Source: an uncultured Polaribacter sp. (GTDB taxonomy: Bacteria > Bacteroidota > Bacteroidia > Flavobacteriales > Flavobacteriaceae). From it: DNA of 64,000 nt. Both the position numbers and the translations under genes were made by a program. Where the stretch lies: NCBI GenBank assembly GCA_943787375.1, contig CALSME010000004.1, forward strand, positions 24,016-88,015, in the 5' to 3' direction. The notes beneath the pieces were generated by a model. That model saw only the letters and a program-made list of their open reading frames with translations, did not search any database and was not told the DNA's origin. This document shows, in pieces, positions 48,022 to 59,205 of this stretch. Numbering within the stretch: position 1 is the first letter of the stretch; every line of letters begins with the position of its first letter.

Positions 48022-49578
48022 ATGATTAAAGAGATTCAACTCCGAGTAAATTTAATAGAAGAACGCAAAGAAAATATCCTTTTATATAAGGCAGCCAAGC
48101 AATTGAATGTTGATAAAAGTGAGATTTCTGCTGTAAAAGTATTGCGTAAATCGATTGATGCTCGTAAAAAAGACATCATCTTTAATTATAAAGTTGCTGT
48201 ATATATTTCGGAAAATATTCCTGAAAAATCAGACTATATTTTTGATTACAAAGATGTTTCTACTGCTAAAGAAGTGCATATTGTTGGTTTTGGACCTGCT
48301 GGAATGTATGCTGCTTTACGTTGCATCGAATTAGGTTTCAAGCCTATTGTGCTAGAACGTGGAAAAAATGTACAAAACAGAAGGCGTGATATCAAAGCCA
48401 TTAACCAGGATCATATTGTAAATGACGATTCGAACTATTGTTATGGTGAAGGGGGAGCTGGCACCTATTCTGACGGAAAACTCTACACCCGTTCTTTAAA
48501 ACGTGGAGACGTAAGACGAATTTTTGAAAACTTAGTTTTTCATGGTGCAACCGAACAAATTTTAATTGACGCACATCCACATATTGGAACCAACAAGCTT
48601 CCAAAAATCATACAAAATATTCGAGAAAACATCCTCAAATATGGTGGTGAGGTTCATTTTGAAACGCGCGTCGAAGATTTTGTAATCAAAAACAACAAAA
48701 TACAAGCACTTCGCCTTCAAAACGGTCAAGAAATGGCAGTAAATTCTGTGATTTTAGCAACTGGCCATTCTGCAAGAGATATTTACCAATTACTACACAA
48801 AAAGAACATTGCCTTAAAAGCGAAGTCTTTTGCAATGGGTGTTCGTGTAGAGCATCCACAAGAAATTATTGACCAAATTCAATATAGTTGTTCTGGTGAA
48901 AGAGATGAGTTATTACCTGCAGCTGCCTATAGTTTGGTGCAACAAGTAAACAACAGAGGCGTATACTCCTTCTGCATGTGTCCTGGTGGATTTATTGTTC
49001 CAGCAGCGACAGCATCAGGGGAAGTCGTAGTAAATGGAATGTCGCCTTCACGTAGAAACAATAAGTTTGCAAACTCTGGAATTGTAGTTGAATTAGATAT
49101 TGACCGAGATTTTAAAAAATACGAAAAATTTGGCGCCTTAAAAGGACTGGAATTTCAGAAAGATTTGGAAAAAATTTCCTTTTTTGCTGGTGGACGTACA
49201 CAAACAGCTCCCGCACAAAGATTGGTGGATTTTGTGGATGGAAAACTATCTACAAATTTAAACGAGACCTCCTATCAACCTGGACTAAATTCGGCACCAC
49301 TACACTCTCTATTACCAAAAATTATTGGAAGTAGATTGCGCAAAGGTTTTGAAGGTTTTGGAAAAAAAATGCACGGATATTATACCAATGAAGCAAACAT
49401 TGTTGGTGTAGAATCGCGTACCTCATCACCTGTAAACATCCCAAGGAAAGAAGATTTGGAACATACAGAAATTGAAGGATTGTTTCCTTGTGGCGAGGGT
49501 GGCGGTTATGCTGGAGGAATTGTTTCTGCCGCAATGGACGGAGAACGTTGTGCTGAAGCTGCAATTGCAAAAATATAA
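48022..49578 (+). CDS. FAD-dependent oxidoreductase (NAD(P)/FAD dehydrogenase-like)
   Basis: A 518-residue flavoprotein. After an N-terminal domain of about 85 residues comes the FAD-binding GxGxxG fold VHIVGFGPAGMYAALRCIEL. YGEGGAGTYSDGKLYTR is typical of this HI0933/uncharacterised dehydrogenase group. Later LEHTEIEGLFPCGEGGGYAG and GIVSAAMDG close the FAD site. The physiological substrate is unknown. It starts 73 bp after prmC with its own -7 box and precedes the RimK unit by 35 bp, so it may be co-transcribed with it. Confidence 0.88.
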   Translation: MIKEIQLRVNLIEERKENILLYKAAKQLNVDKSEISAVKVLRKSIDARKKDIIFNYKVAVYISENIPEKSDYIFDYKDVSTAKEVHIVGFGPAGMYAALRCIELGFKPIVLERGKNVQNRRRDIKAINQDHIVNDDSNYCYGEGGAGTYSDGKLYTRSLKRGDVRRIFENLVFHGATEQILIDAHPHIGTNKLPKIIQNIRENILKYGGEVHFETRVEDFVIKNNKIQALRLQNGQEMAVNSVILATGHSARDIYQLLHKKNIALKAKSFAMGVRVEHPQEIIDQIQYSCSGERDELLPAAAYSLVQQVNNRGVYSFCMCPGGFIVPAATASGEVVVNGMSPSRRNNKFANSGIVVELDIDRDFKKYEKFGALKGLEFQKDLEKISFFAGGRTQTAPAQRLVDFVDGKLSTNLNETSYQPGLNSAPLHSLLPKIIGSRLRKGFEGFGKKMHGYYTNEANIVGVESRTSSPVNIPRKEDLEHTEIEGLFPCGEGGGYAGGIVSAAMDGERCAEAAIAKI

Positions 49579-49613
49579 ACAACTTGATAATGAAACTAAA
49601 AAACCAAGGGTAG

Positions 49614-50063
49614 ATGAAAATAACTATTGGCCGTTCAGACAAAGCTGATTTTCCAGAATTATCGCTTTTAGACATCGACTTAAAAGTAGACTCCGGTGCT
49701 TATACATCCTCTATTCATTGTACAAACATTCAAGAAATCATCTTAAAAGATGAATTGCATGTTCAATTCACCCTATTAGACCCAACACATCCATTATTTA
49801 ACAACACTATTTTTAAAACAAAAAAATATACTTCAAAAGCTGTAAAAAGCTCGAATGGAATTACAGAAATTCGTTTTTTAATAGCTACAGAAATCATTAT
49901 TTTTGGCCAACAATTCCCTATAGAATTAACATTAACTGAAAGAAAAGAAATGAAATTTCCTATCTTGCTAGGAAGGAAATTTTTAAAAAAGAAGTTCATC
50001 ATCGATACCACGAAAAAGAATTTATCCTACAAATTAAAAAACAAGAACGAATGCGCATTGTAA
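49614..50063 (+). CDS. RimK-associated retropepsin-like protein (putative ATP-dependent zinc protease, DUF785)
   Basis: A 149-residue protein of the PF05618-type family, with the aspartic protease-like motif [20 protein letters not shown] (DSGA) and the C-terminal half-site [20 protein letters not shown]. Members are often encoded with RimK glutamate ligases and are called ATP-dependent zinc proteases, although the fold is retropepsin-like and the activity is weakly supported. It overlaps rimK by 13 bp, a strong sign of coupled translation. It may reverse or process RimK products. Confidence 0.85.
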   Translation: MKITIGRSDKADFPELSLLDIDLKVDSGAYTSSIHCTNIQEIILKDELHVQFTLLDPTHPLFNNTIFKTKKYTSKAVKSSNGITEIRFLIATEIIIFGQQFPIELTLTERKEMKFPILLGRKFLKKKFIIDTTKKNLSYKLKNKNECAL

Positions 50064-50926
50064 TTTTATCAAGAAACCCCAAATTGTATTCTACTAGAAG
50101 ACTCGTAGAAACAGCAGAACAAAGAGGCCATGAAGTCTTAGTTGTAGATCATTTGAAATGTAATATTGAGATTGAAAAAAAGTCTCCAAAAATTCACTAC
50201 AAAGGGGAATATTTAGAAAATATTGATGCAATTATCCCAAGAATTGGTGCTTCTGTTACTTTCTATGGAACAGCAGTAATCCGTCAATTTGAAATGATGA
50301 AAGTTTTTACTTCTGTATCATCTCAAGCATTGACAAGATCTAGAGATAAATTAAGCAGTTTGCAAATTTTAGCAAGAGCTGGAGTAGGCTTACCAAAAAC
50401 AGTTTTTACAAACTACACCAAAGATGTAGAACATGTTGTTAAGTCTGTAGGAGGCGCACCTTTGGTTTTAAAGTTACTTGAAGGTACACAAGGATTAGGA
50501 GTTGTTTTAGCAGAAACTAAAAATGCTGCAACATCCGTTCTTGAGGCATTTAATGGATTGGGGGCAAGAGTGATAGCGCAAGAATTCATTAAAGAAGCTG
50601 GAGGGGCAGATATCAGAGTATTTGTAGTTGATGGAAAAGTAATTGGCGCAATGAAGCGTCAAGGAAAAGAAGGAGAGTTTCGCTCAAATTTACACAGAGG
50701 CGGAAACGCAACCATCATCGAATTAACAGATGAGGAAGAAAAAACAGCCTTAAAAGCAACCAAAGCACTAGGTTTGGGAGTAGCTGGCGTAGACATGCTG
50801 CAGTCATCTAAAGGGCCATTGGTATTAGAAGTAAACTCTTCACCTGGTTTAGAGGGAATAGAAACTGCTACCGGAAAAAACATTGCGAAAGAGATTATCA
50901 GATATTTAGAAATTCATGCTGAATAA
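50051..50926 (+). CDS. rimK: RimK-type ATP-grasp glutamate ligase
   Basis: A 291-residue ATP-grasp ligase which in E. coli adds glutamate residues to the C-terminus of ribosomal protein S6. It has an N-terminal segment [20 protein letters not shown], an ATP-grasp core with [40 protein letters not shown] and the metal-binding [15 protein letters not shown]. The length matches RimK. Here it sits between a retropepsin-like gene and an AstE-type deacylase, both overlapping it, so its target might be a cell peptide other than S6. The S6 gene (rpsF) is not in the window, so the acceptor cannot be judged here. Confidence 0.93.
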   Translation: MRIVILSRNPKLYSTRRLVETAEQRGHEVLVVDHLKCNIEIEKKSPKIHYKGEYLENIDAIIPRIGASVTFYGTAVIRQFEMMKVFTSVSSQALTRSRDKLSSLQILARAGVGLPKTVFTNYTKDVEHVVKSVGGAPLVLKLLEGTQGLGVVLAETKNAATSVLEAFNGLGARVIAQEFIKEAGGADIRVFVVDGKVIGAMKRQGKEGEFRSNLHRGGNATIIELTDEEEKTALKATKALGLGVAGVDMLQSSKGPLVLEVNSSPGLEGIETATGKNIAKEIIRYLEIHAE

Positions 50927-51866
50927 ACCTTTTGTTATTTTAGGAAAAGAAATTTCTGAAGGAACCAGAACCATTTTGGACCTAGAAGTGGCTAAATTAC
51001 ATACCAGAACAACGGTAAAAATTCCAGTAATTATTGAGCGTTCTAAAAACCCTGGACCTGTTGTTTTATTATTAGCAGGAATTCATGGTGATGAGATAAA
51101 TGGCGTTGGAATTATCAGGGAAATAATTAGTCAGAAAATAAACAAACCAATATCAGGTACTATTATCTGTATTCCTGTTTTTAATATTTTCGGCTATCTA
51201 ATCCAAACAAGAGAGTTTCCTGATGGACGAGATTTGAATCGAATGTTTCCAGGCTCTTTGAATGGGTCTTTAGCGAGTCAGTTTGCCCATCAATTTACCA
51301 AAGAAATTGCGCCCCATGTAGATTATGTCATTGATTTCCATACAGGAGGAGGAGAACGAGATAATATTGCTCAAATTAGATGTAGCAAAGAGGACCAAAA
51401 AGGATTGGAGCTTGCAAAAATATTCAATCCGCCAATGATTGTTTTTTCAGAGACTATTTCTAAATCTTTGAGAGATACGCTGCTAAAGATGGGAAAGACT
51501 AGCTTATTGTTTGAAGGAGGAAAATCAAAGGAATTAGATGCCTCTATTATAAGTGAAGGTGTAAACGGAACCAGAAACATCTTAACCCATTTGGGATTGC
51601 TTGAAGGTGAGATTACTGTCAGAAAAACACCCATCTTTGTGGAAAAAGCAAAATGGTTAAGAGCTTCTTATTCTGGAATGTTTAAAATTATGGTCAAAAA
51701 TGGAACTTATGTAAAGAAAAAAGAAATTCTTGGAATTATTCAAGATCCTTTTGGTGAATTTAAAAAGAACGTATATGCTCCTTTTGATGGTCATATTTTC
51801 TGTATTAATAAAACACCTATTGTAAACAAAGGAGATGCATTATTCCACTTAAGCATTGAAAAATAA
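50916..51866 (+). CDS. AstE/aspartoacylase-family zinc deacylase
   Basis: A 316-residue metallocarboxypeptidase-fold amidohydrolase. Zinc ligands are in [16 protein letters not shown] (H..E) and [16 protein letters not shown] (His), with RDLNRMFPG as the substrate-binding motif. The C-terminus folds into a barrel-sandwich domain ([20 protein letters not shown]), as in succinylglutamate desuccinylase/aspartoacylase relatives. It overlaps rimK by 11 bp. Its position suggests removal of acyl or glutamyl groups connected with RimK. The substrate is unknown. Confidence 0.9.
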   Translation: MLNKPFVILGKEISEGTRTILDLEVAKLHTRTTVKIPVIIERSKNPGPVVLLLAGIHGDEINGVGIIREIISQKINKPISGTIICIPVFNIFGYLIQTREFPDGRDLNRMFPGSLNGSLASQFAHQFTKEIAPHVDYVIDFHTGGGERDNIAQIRCSKEDQKGLELAKIFNPPMIVFSETISKSLRDTLLKMGKTSLLFEGGKSKELDASIISEGVNGTRNILTHLGLLEGEITVRKTPIFVEKAKWLRASYSGMFKIMVKNGTYVKKKEILGIIQDPFGEFKKNVYAPFDGHIFCINKTPIVNKGDALFHLSIEK

Positions 51867-51886
51867 AAAATATTAGATCGGATAAA

Positions 51887-52051
51887 ATGCCAAAAAAAGG
51901 AAAAGGAAAAGCAAAAAACACTACTACCAAGGCGAAGTACAATCGATTGATGCTTCAGAAGGTGAATAAAGTTAAGCTAGAAAAAAAACAGCATAAAGAG
52001 CGTATCAAAGCACTCATGAGAAAAATAAACGAAGAAAAACTGCATCTATAA
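51887..52051 (+). CDS. Small lysine-rich protein downstream of the RimK unit
   Basis: A 54-residue open frame, 21 bp after the deacylase gene and directly before a strong terminator. It begins MPKKGKGKAKNTTTKAKYNR and ends KALMRKINEEKLHL. About a third of the residues are lysine or arginine, and the middle could form a charged helix or coiled coil. No family is recognised. Its position inside the transcript, clear start and terminator support a real gene. It might be a nucleic-acid- or ribosome-binding protein, or a substrate of the neighbouring ligase and deacylase, but that is conjecture. Confidence 0.6.
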   Translation: MPKKGKGKAKNTTTKAKYNRLMLQKVNKVKLEKKQHKERIKALMRKINEEKLHL

Positions 52052-52052
52052 A

Positions 52053-52079
52053 AAAACCCAAGCTTTCACTTGGGTTTTT
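52053..52079. terminator. Bidirectional terminator after the RimK unit and the peroxiredoxin group
   Basis: AAAACCCAAG (52053-52062) pairs with CTTGGGTTTT (52069-52078) around CTTTCA. It has T-runs on both strands and lies between convergent genes. Confidence 0.85.
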
Positions 52080-52098
52080 AATTTTTATATTGAAAATA

Positions 52099-52356
52099 CT
52101 ACTTATCTATAGCTCCTAAAACACGTTTCATAAAAGCATTTAAAGCTTCTTTTTTGGGTGTTCCTTCTTTGATCATTTTATCAACTTCAACCGCTCCATA
52201 AAGATTGGAAATCAATTCGCCAATAACGTCTAATTCTTCATCTTTCAAGGACGGGACTTCTGTGAGTGCCTCTAGTGTTTCAATTGTTTCTAAAACGTAA
52301 TCTTGATCGTTTTCTTCGATAAAATTGGTCAAGTGTTTTATAATAGGTAACTTCAT
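52099..52356 (-). CDS. DUF6952 family protein
   Basis: An 85-residue acidic, all-helical protein (MKLPIIKHLTNFIEENDQDY, then LETIETLEALTEVPSLKDEE) ending AFMKRVLGAIDK. I match it to DUF6952, a small flavobacterial family usually encoded right after a thioredoxin and an AhpC-type peroxiredoxin, as here. It begins 1 bp after the thioredoxin stop. The function is unknown, and a part in peroxide defence is inferred from position. Confidence 0.78.
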   Translation of the reverse strand: MKLPIIKHLTNFIEENDQDYVLETIETLEALTEVPSLKDEELDVIGELISNLYGAVEVDKMIKEGTPKKEALNAFMKRVLGAIDK

Positions 52357-52357
52357 T

Positions 52358-52666
52358 CTATAAAATTTCTGATAAGAATTCTTTCAAAACATCAAACTTA
52401 TTGGTTTGTGTCTGACCTGCAAATTTACCATCTACAAAAGTAGCAAAAGTTGGAAGATTACTAACATCTGCCAATTTCCTGCTCTCTGGAAATTTCTCCG
52501 CGTCAACAATTACGAAAGTTGCTGCTTCGTTTTCTGTAGATAATTTCTTGAATTTTGGTTTCATAATTCTGCAATTACCACACCATCCTGCAGAATATTG
52601 TACAATAACCGTTTGGTTATCGGCAACAATTTCTGCTAAATTATCTTGATTTAACTCTTGTACCAT
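52358..52666 (-). CDS. Thioredoxin-family protein
   Basis: A 102-residue thioredoxin fold with active site SAGWCGNCRIMKPKF, CGNC instead of the standard CGPC, which would alter its redox potential. The cis-proline is in NLPTFATFVDG. No signal peptide, so it is cytoplasmic. It lies 12 bp after the peroxiredoxin gene and is a likely electron donor for it. Confidence 0.92.
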   Translation of the reverse strand: MVQELNQDNLAEIVADNQTVIVQYSAGWCGNCRIMKPKFKKLSTENEAATFVIVDAEKFPESRKLADVSNLPTFATFVDGKFAGQTQTNKFDVLKEFLSEIL

Positions 52667-52678
52667 AGGAATCGAATA

Positions 52679-53320
52679 TTAGTTTGCTGCTAAATAAGCA
52701 GCAGTTCCTTTTGCATTTGGCGCCATCGCTGTTTTCCCTTCTTCCCAGTTTGCTGGACATACTTCACCGTTCGTTTGAACATGTGCATACGCATCTACCA
52801 AACGTAAAAATTCATTTACATTTCTACCCACTGGCATGTGGTTTACTCCTTCATGAAATACCGTTCCTTCTTCATCAATTAAATAAGTAGCTCTGTAAGT
52901 TACGTTATCTCCTTCAACTTGAATGGTCTGTGTTGCTTCATCAAAAGTTTCATTCGTAATGTCTAAAATACCTAATACTGAAGATAAATTACGGTTACTA
53001 TCTGCTAAAATTGGGTAAGTTACACCTTCTATACCTCCGTTATCTTTTGCAGTACTTAACCATGCAAAATGCACTTCTGGAGTATCACAAGAGGCACCAA
53101 TTAGGATCGTGTTTCTTTTTTCAAACTCACCTAAGGCTGCTTGAAATGCGTGCAATTCTGTAGGACATACAAATGTAAAATCTTTCGGATACCAAAATAA
53201 CAACACTTTTTTGTTGTTTTTCTTGGCTTCTTCCAATACATTTAGTTTAAATGTATCCCCCATTTCATTCATTGCATCTACGCTTAAATCTGGAAATTGT
53301 TTCCCTACTAATGTTGCCAT
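52679..53320 (-). CDS. Typical 2-Cys peroxiredoxin (AhpC/TSA family)
   Basis: A 213-residue peroxidase that reduces hydrogen peroxide and organic peroxides. The peroxidatic Cys is in WYPKDFTFVCPTELHAF and the resolving Cys in TNGEVCPANWEEG near the C-terminus, so it is the typical 2-Cys class. It heads the transcript peroxiredoxin - thioredoxin - DUF6952 and is divergent from katG across 286 bp. A TATATTTG box on its strand at 53361-53368 is the likely -7 element. Confidence 0.94.
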   Translation of the reverse strand: MATLVGKQFPDLSVDAMNEMGDTFKLNVLEEAKKNNKKVLLFWYPKDFTFVCPTELHAFQAALGEFEKRNTILIGASCDTPEVHFAWLSTAKDNGGIEGVTYPILADSNRNLSSVLGILDITNETFDEATQTIQVEGDNVTYRATYLIDEEGTVFHEGVNHMPVGRNVNEFLRLVDAYAHVQTNGEVCPANWEEGKTAMAPNAKGTAAYLAAN

Positions 53321-53360
53321 TTTTTTATGATTTTTAAATTAAATATTTTCTTTAAGACTG

Positions 53361-53368
53361 CAAATATA
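53361..53368 (-). promoter_or_regulatory. -7 box of the peroxiredoxin operon
   Basis: The minus strand reads TATATTTG, a TAnnTTTG match, 40 nt before the peroxiredoxin ATG. It lies in the divergent peroxiredoxin-katG spacer. Confidence 0.5.
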
Positions 53369-53510
53369 CACTTTGAATAGAGCTTAAAAACTATATGGAA
53401 ATTTTATTTTTTATGCTACAATAAAATTTATTTATATCGCATTTATCATATAAATAATATCCCTTTTTGATTGATAAAAACTCCTAACTAAAAACAAGTC
53501 CATAACATAA

Positions 53511-55784
<2,274 letters not shown>

Positions 55785-55805
55785 AACTCGAAGTGTAAAT
55801 ACGTA

Positions 55806-55840
55806 AAAAAAAAGTGATCAAAATTTGATCACTTTTTTTT
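55806..55840. terminator. Bidirectional terminator between katG and the NtrC-like gene
   Basis: A near-perfect palindrome: AAAAAAAAGTGATCAAA followed directly by TTTGATCACTTTTTTTT. It serves two convergent genes. Confidence 0.88.
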
Positions 55841-55860
55841 ATTTTTATCCATTGGAAATA

Positions 55861-57024
55861 TTATTTGCTCGCAAATAATTTTACATCATTTTCAGAAACT
55901 TCATTTTCACCCAAAATGATAAGCCGTTCAATGACATTTCTTAGCTCTCTAATGTTACCAGTCCAGTCGTATACTTGTAATTTTTTAAGGGCATTTTTTG
56001 AGAAGGTTTTCAGAGGTATCCCTTGTTCTTTTGCAATTTTTGAGGAAAAGAAATCAACCAATAAGGGAATGTCATCTCTTCGATCATTCAGTGCAGGGAC
56101 CTTTATTAAAATAACCGCCAATCTGTGGTATAAATCCTCTCTAAAACGACCAGCTTCAATTTCTTTTTTTAAATCTTTGTTTGTGGCTGCAACCACTCGA
56201 ACATTTACTTTAATATCGCTGTCCGAACCTACTCTTGAAATTTTATTTTCTTGAAGTGCTCGCAATACTTTGGCTTGTGCAGACAAGCTCATATCTCCTA
56301 TTTCGTCGAGAAAAATTGTTCCCCCAGTAGCGGCTTCAAACTTTCCTGCTCGATCTTTATTGGCGCCTGTAAATGATCCTTTAACATGTCCGAAAAGCTC
56401 ACTTTCAATTAATTCTGACGGAATTGCTGCACAATTCACTTCAATCATAGGCGCTTTTGAGCGGTCAGATTTTTCATGCAACCAATGGGCTACTAATTCT
56501 TTTCCAGTTCCATTTGGCCCTGTTATTAAAACCCTGGCATCGGTGGTGGACACTTTTTCGATGATCTCCTTGATATGCGAAATTTGTGGACTCTCACCAA
56601 TCATTTCATAGTTTTTACTGACTTTCTTTTTCAAGCGTTTGTTTTCAACGATCAACCCTTTTTTATCCAAGGCATTTCGAACGGTATTTAACAAACGATT
56701 TAAATCTGGCGGTTTCGAAATATAGTCAAAAGCCCCTAGGCGCATGGTATTTACTGCGGTGTCTAAATCGCCATGACCCGAAATCATCACAATCGGAATT
56801 TCTGGTTTTACTTTTTTCACTTTGTCTAACACCTCAACACCATCCATTTTTGGCATTTTAATATCGCACAAAACCAAATCATAGTCATTGTTTAAAATCA
56901 TTTCAAGACCCAGCAAACCATCTGCTGCTTCTTCAACTTGGTAACCTTCATTTTCTTCAGAAATAATTTTTTTCAATACTCTTCTAATCGCTGCTTCGTC
57001 TTCTATGATTAATATTTTGCTCAT
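55861..57024 (-). CDS. Sigma-54-interacting response regulator lacking a DNA-binding domain
   Basis: A 387-residue NtrC-type protein. The receiver domain covers 1-120 with phospho-acceptor Asp54 (LVLCDIKMPKMDG) and the conserved Lys104. The AAA+ sigma-54 domain covers about 140-380, with Walker A TGPNGTGKELVAHW, the sigma-54 loop GSFTGA at 216-221, Walker B GGTIFLDEIGDM and the arginine finger region GRFREDLYHRL. The chain stops at SENDVKLFASK, so the C-terminal Fis-type helix-turn-helix is missing. It may activate sigma-54 promoters from solution, as FlhF/FleQ-type or HTH-less enhancer proteins do. No partner kinase is adjacent. Confidence 0.92.
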   Translation of the reverse strand: MSKILIIEDEAAIRRVLKKIISEENEGYQVEEAADGLLGLEMILNNDYDLVLCDIKMPKMDGVEVLDKVKKVKPEIPIVMISGHGDLDTAVNTMRLGAFDYISKPPDLNRLLNTVRNALDKKGLIVENKRLKKKVSKNYEMIGESPQISHIKEIIEKVSTTDARVLITGPNGTGKELVAHWLHEKSDRSKAPMIEVNCAAIPSELIESELFGHVKGSFTGANKDRAGKFEAATGGTIFLDEIGDMSLSAQAKVLRALQENKISRVGSDSDIKVNVRVVAATNKDLKKEIEAGRFREDLYHRLAVILIKVPALNDRRDDIPLLVDFFSSKIAKEQGIPLKTFSKNALKKLQVYDWTGNIRELRNVIERLIILGENEVSENDVKLFASK

Positions 57025-57032
57025 AATTTTGT

Positions 57033-57866
57033 TTAAACTTCTTTTTGTTGAAATAAATGCACATCTCTTTGTGGAAAAGGTATTGAAATCTTATTTTCTC
57101 GAAACAAAGCATCAATTTTAAAACGAATATCACTTTGTGTTATTGCGGCTTCAAAACTATTATTTAATGTAAAAACAACTTTAAATTCCAATGCACTGTC
57201 ACCAAAATTGGTAAAATAGACAGTAGGTCCTGGTTTGGATATGACCTTCGAACTTGAATTGACTGCTTTTATTAACAAACTTTTCACGAGTTGAACATCC
57301 GTTCCGTAAGCAACCCCTACGGTTACGGATTCTCTAGTTTCCTCGCCATTTTCTGTCCAATTATAGAGACTGTTTGTAAGGTATAAATGGTTGGGAATCA
57401 CCAATACCTTATTGTCAATTGTTACCGCTCGGGTGGTTCTTAATTTTATTTCTACTACGCGTCCTACTTTCCCTTCCAATTCAATAATATCTCCTACATG
57501 CACAGATTGGTCTATCAAAATAAAAATTCCAGATATGATGTCTTGAAAAAGTGTTTGCAATGCCAAACCAACACCAATAAGCAAAGCAGCGGAGGCTGCA
57601 AAGATCGCGGTAACATTTACCCCTGAAGATTGAAGCGTGACCAAAAAAATAATAATATAAGCTAGCCATGTTAAATATCCAAAAACGGAAACAAATTTCT
57701 CTTTGTCATTTTTAGGTAATTTTCTGGTGATTAATTTCATTGAAAACCGCAATAAGTAAGAGGCTAAAATTAAAGCAAGAATGACTACTATGATTGTTTG
57801 AACAGAAATGTGTACATCAGCTCCAAAACTGAAGCTATAATTTAAAAATGCTTTTATTTTATCCAT
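57033..57866 (-). CDS. MscS-type mechanosensitive channel
   Basis: A 277-residue inner-membrane channel with three or so hydrophobic segments (IIVVILALILASYLLRFSMK; LTWLAYIIIFLVTLQSSGVN). The pore helix region is ALLIGVGLALQTLFQDIISG. The MscS beta domain follows (HVGDIIELEGKVGRVVEIKL, then VLVIPNHLYLTNSLYNWT). It protects against hypo-osmotic shock. It begins 12 bp after the ABC permease stop codon and ends 8 bp before the NtrC-like gene start, so these genes may share a transcript. Confidence 0.93.
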   Translation of the reverse strand: MDKIKAFLNYSFSFGADVHISVQTIIVVILALILASYLLRFSMKLITRKLPKNDKEKFVSVFGYLTWLAYIIIFLVTLQSSGVNVTAIFAASAALLIGVGLALQTLFQDIISGIFILIDQSVHVGDIIELEGKVGRVVEIKLRTTRAVTIDNKVLVIPNHLYLTNSLYNWTENGEETRESVTVGVAYGTDVQLVKSLLIKAVNSSSKVISKPGPTVYFTNFGDSALEFKVVFTLNNSFEAAITQSDIRFKIDALFRENKISIPFPQRDVHLFQQKEV

Positions 57867-57878
57867 ATATTGAAGTAT

Positions 57879-59204
57879 TTATCCTTTATATTTTATCCAT
57901 TTGTACAAATCTTTGTAAGTTGGTTTTTTGCCATACATTAGGATTCCAACCCTATAAATCTTCGCTGTTAACCAAACCATAAAGACAAAGGTAACAATTA
58001 ATAATGCCATCGAAATGGCGAGTTCATACCAAGAAACCCCAAAAGGCACTCTCATTAACATGACGATTGGACTGGTAAAGGGAATGATCGAACAAATCGT
58101 TGCAATAGGTCCGTGTGGATCATTAATTACCGTTGCAAAACCTACATAAACCCCTAAAATTAAAGGCGCCATAATTGGCAACATAAACTGTTGAGTATCT
58201 GTTTCATTATCTACCGCTGCCCCCACAGCTGCAAATAGCGAACTGTAGAGAAAGAAACCTCCTAAGAAGTAAAAAATGAATAGCACAAATAATTTTAAAA
58301 TAGGTAGTCTCGAAATTTCTTGCAAAATTAACTGTAACTTATCAGGATTTACGGCTTCTTTTGCTGCATTCAATTGGTCTTCTGGGATTTTAGATGCTTG
58401 CATTTCTACCATATCTATGCCAAAAACGGCAGATGCGATAATGCTGATTACAAACAAAAGGATTCCCCAAATAAAGAATTGCAAGAGTCCTGCAGAGGCA
58501 TTTCCAATAATTTTACCTAACATTAATTGAAAAGGTTTTACAGACGAAACAATGATTTCTACAATTCTACTTGTTTTTTCTTCAATGACACTTCGCATGA
58601 CAGAAGTTCCATAAATCATTACAAACATCATTAATAAATATCCAGCAATTGCTCCTACGGCTATTTTTAAACCGTTGATTAGTTTGGAAGATTCTTCACC
58701 CGAAAAATTAAACATTTTAATATCCGAAGCGATTTCTGATGCTTTTATTTGCATTAAATCAATTTCAAAATGGGTAAGCTTTAAATTTCTTAAATGGGTT
58801 TCTACCCGAGTCTCTAGTCCGTCCATAAGAGACATTCCTGGAGAATCTATCGAATAAAACGCTATGGATTTGGCCAACAATTCTAAACTGTCTTTTTTAG
58901 GAATATAAAGTACACCATAAAAATCACCCTTTTCTACTTTTTTCTTTGTTTCCGTTAGCCCAAGTGCTGTATAATCTTGGTATTTTACAGTTTTAGAATC
59001 TTTAAAATTTTCCTTTGTAAACAATCCTGAAGCATCTACGTAAACAATTTCTTTTACTTTTTCGTCGTTTTTTTTCATTAAAAACACGACCAAAGCACCC
59101 ATTACTACCATTAAAACAGGACTTAAAAAAGTCATTATTAAAAAGGATTTGTTCCTTACTTTAGCAATAAACTCTCTGTGAATAATTAATTTTAACTTGC
59201 TCAT
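57879..59204 (-). CDS. ABC-2 type transporter permease (NatB-like)
   Basis: A 441-residue permease. One N-terminal membrane segment (FLIMTFLSPVLMVVMGALVV) is followed by an extracytoplasmic domain of about 130 residues and five further membrane segments, as in NatB-type exporters (GTSVMRSVIEEKTSRIVEII is the conserved coupling region). The ATPase is encoded 1 bp upstream. The exported substrate is unknown. NatAB relatives move sodium, but this cannot be read from sequence. Confidence 0.9.
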   Translation of the reverse strand: MSKLKLIIHREFIAKVRNKSFLIMTFLSPVLMVVMGALVVFLMKKNDEKVKEIVYVDASGLFTKENFKDSKTVKYQDYTALGLTETKKKVEKGDFYGVLYIPKKDSLELLAKSIAFYSIDSPGMSLMDGLETRVETHLRNLKLTHFEIDLMQIKASEIASDIKMFNFSGEESSKLINGLKIAVGAIAGYLLMMFVMIYGTSVMRSVIEEKTSRIVEIIVSSVKPFQLMLGKIIGNASAGLLQFFIWGILLFVISIIASAVFGIDMVEMQASKIPEDQLNAAKEAVNPDKLQLILQEISRLPILKLFVLFIFYFLGGFFLYSSLFAAVGAAVDNETDTQQFMLPIMAPLILGVYVGFATVINDPHGPIATICSIIPFTSPIVMLMRVPFGVSWYELAISMALLIVTFVFMVWLTAKIYRVGILMYGKKPTYKDLYKWIKYKG

Positions 59205-59205
59205 C

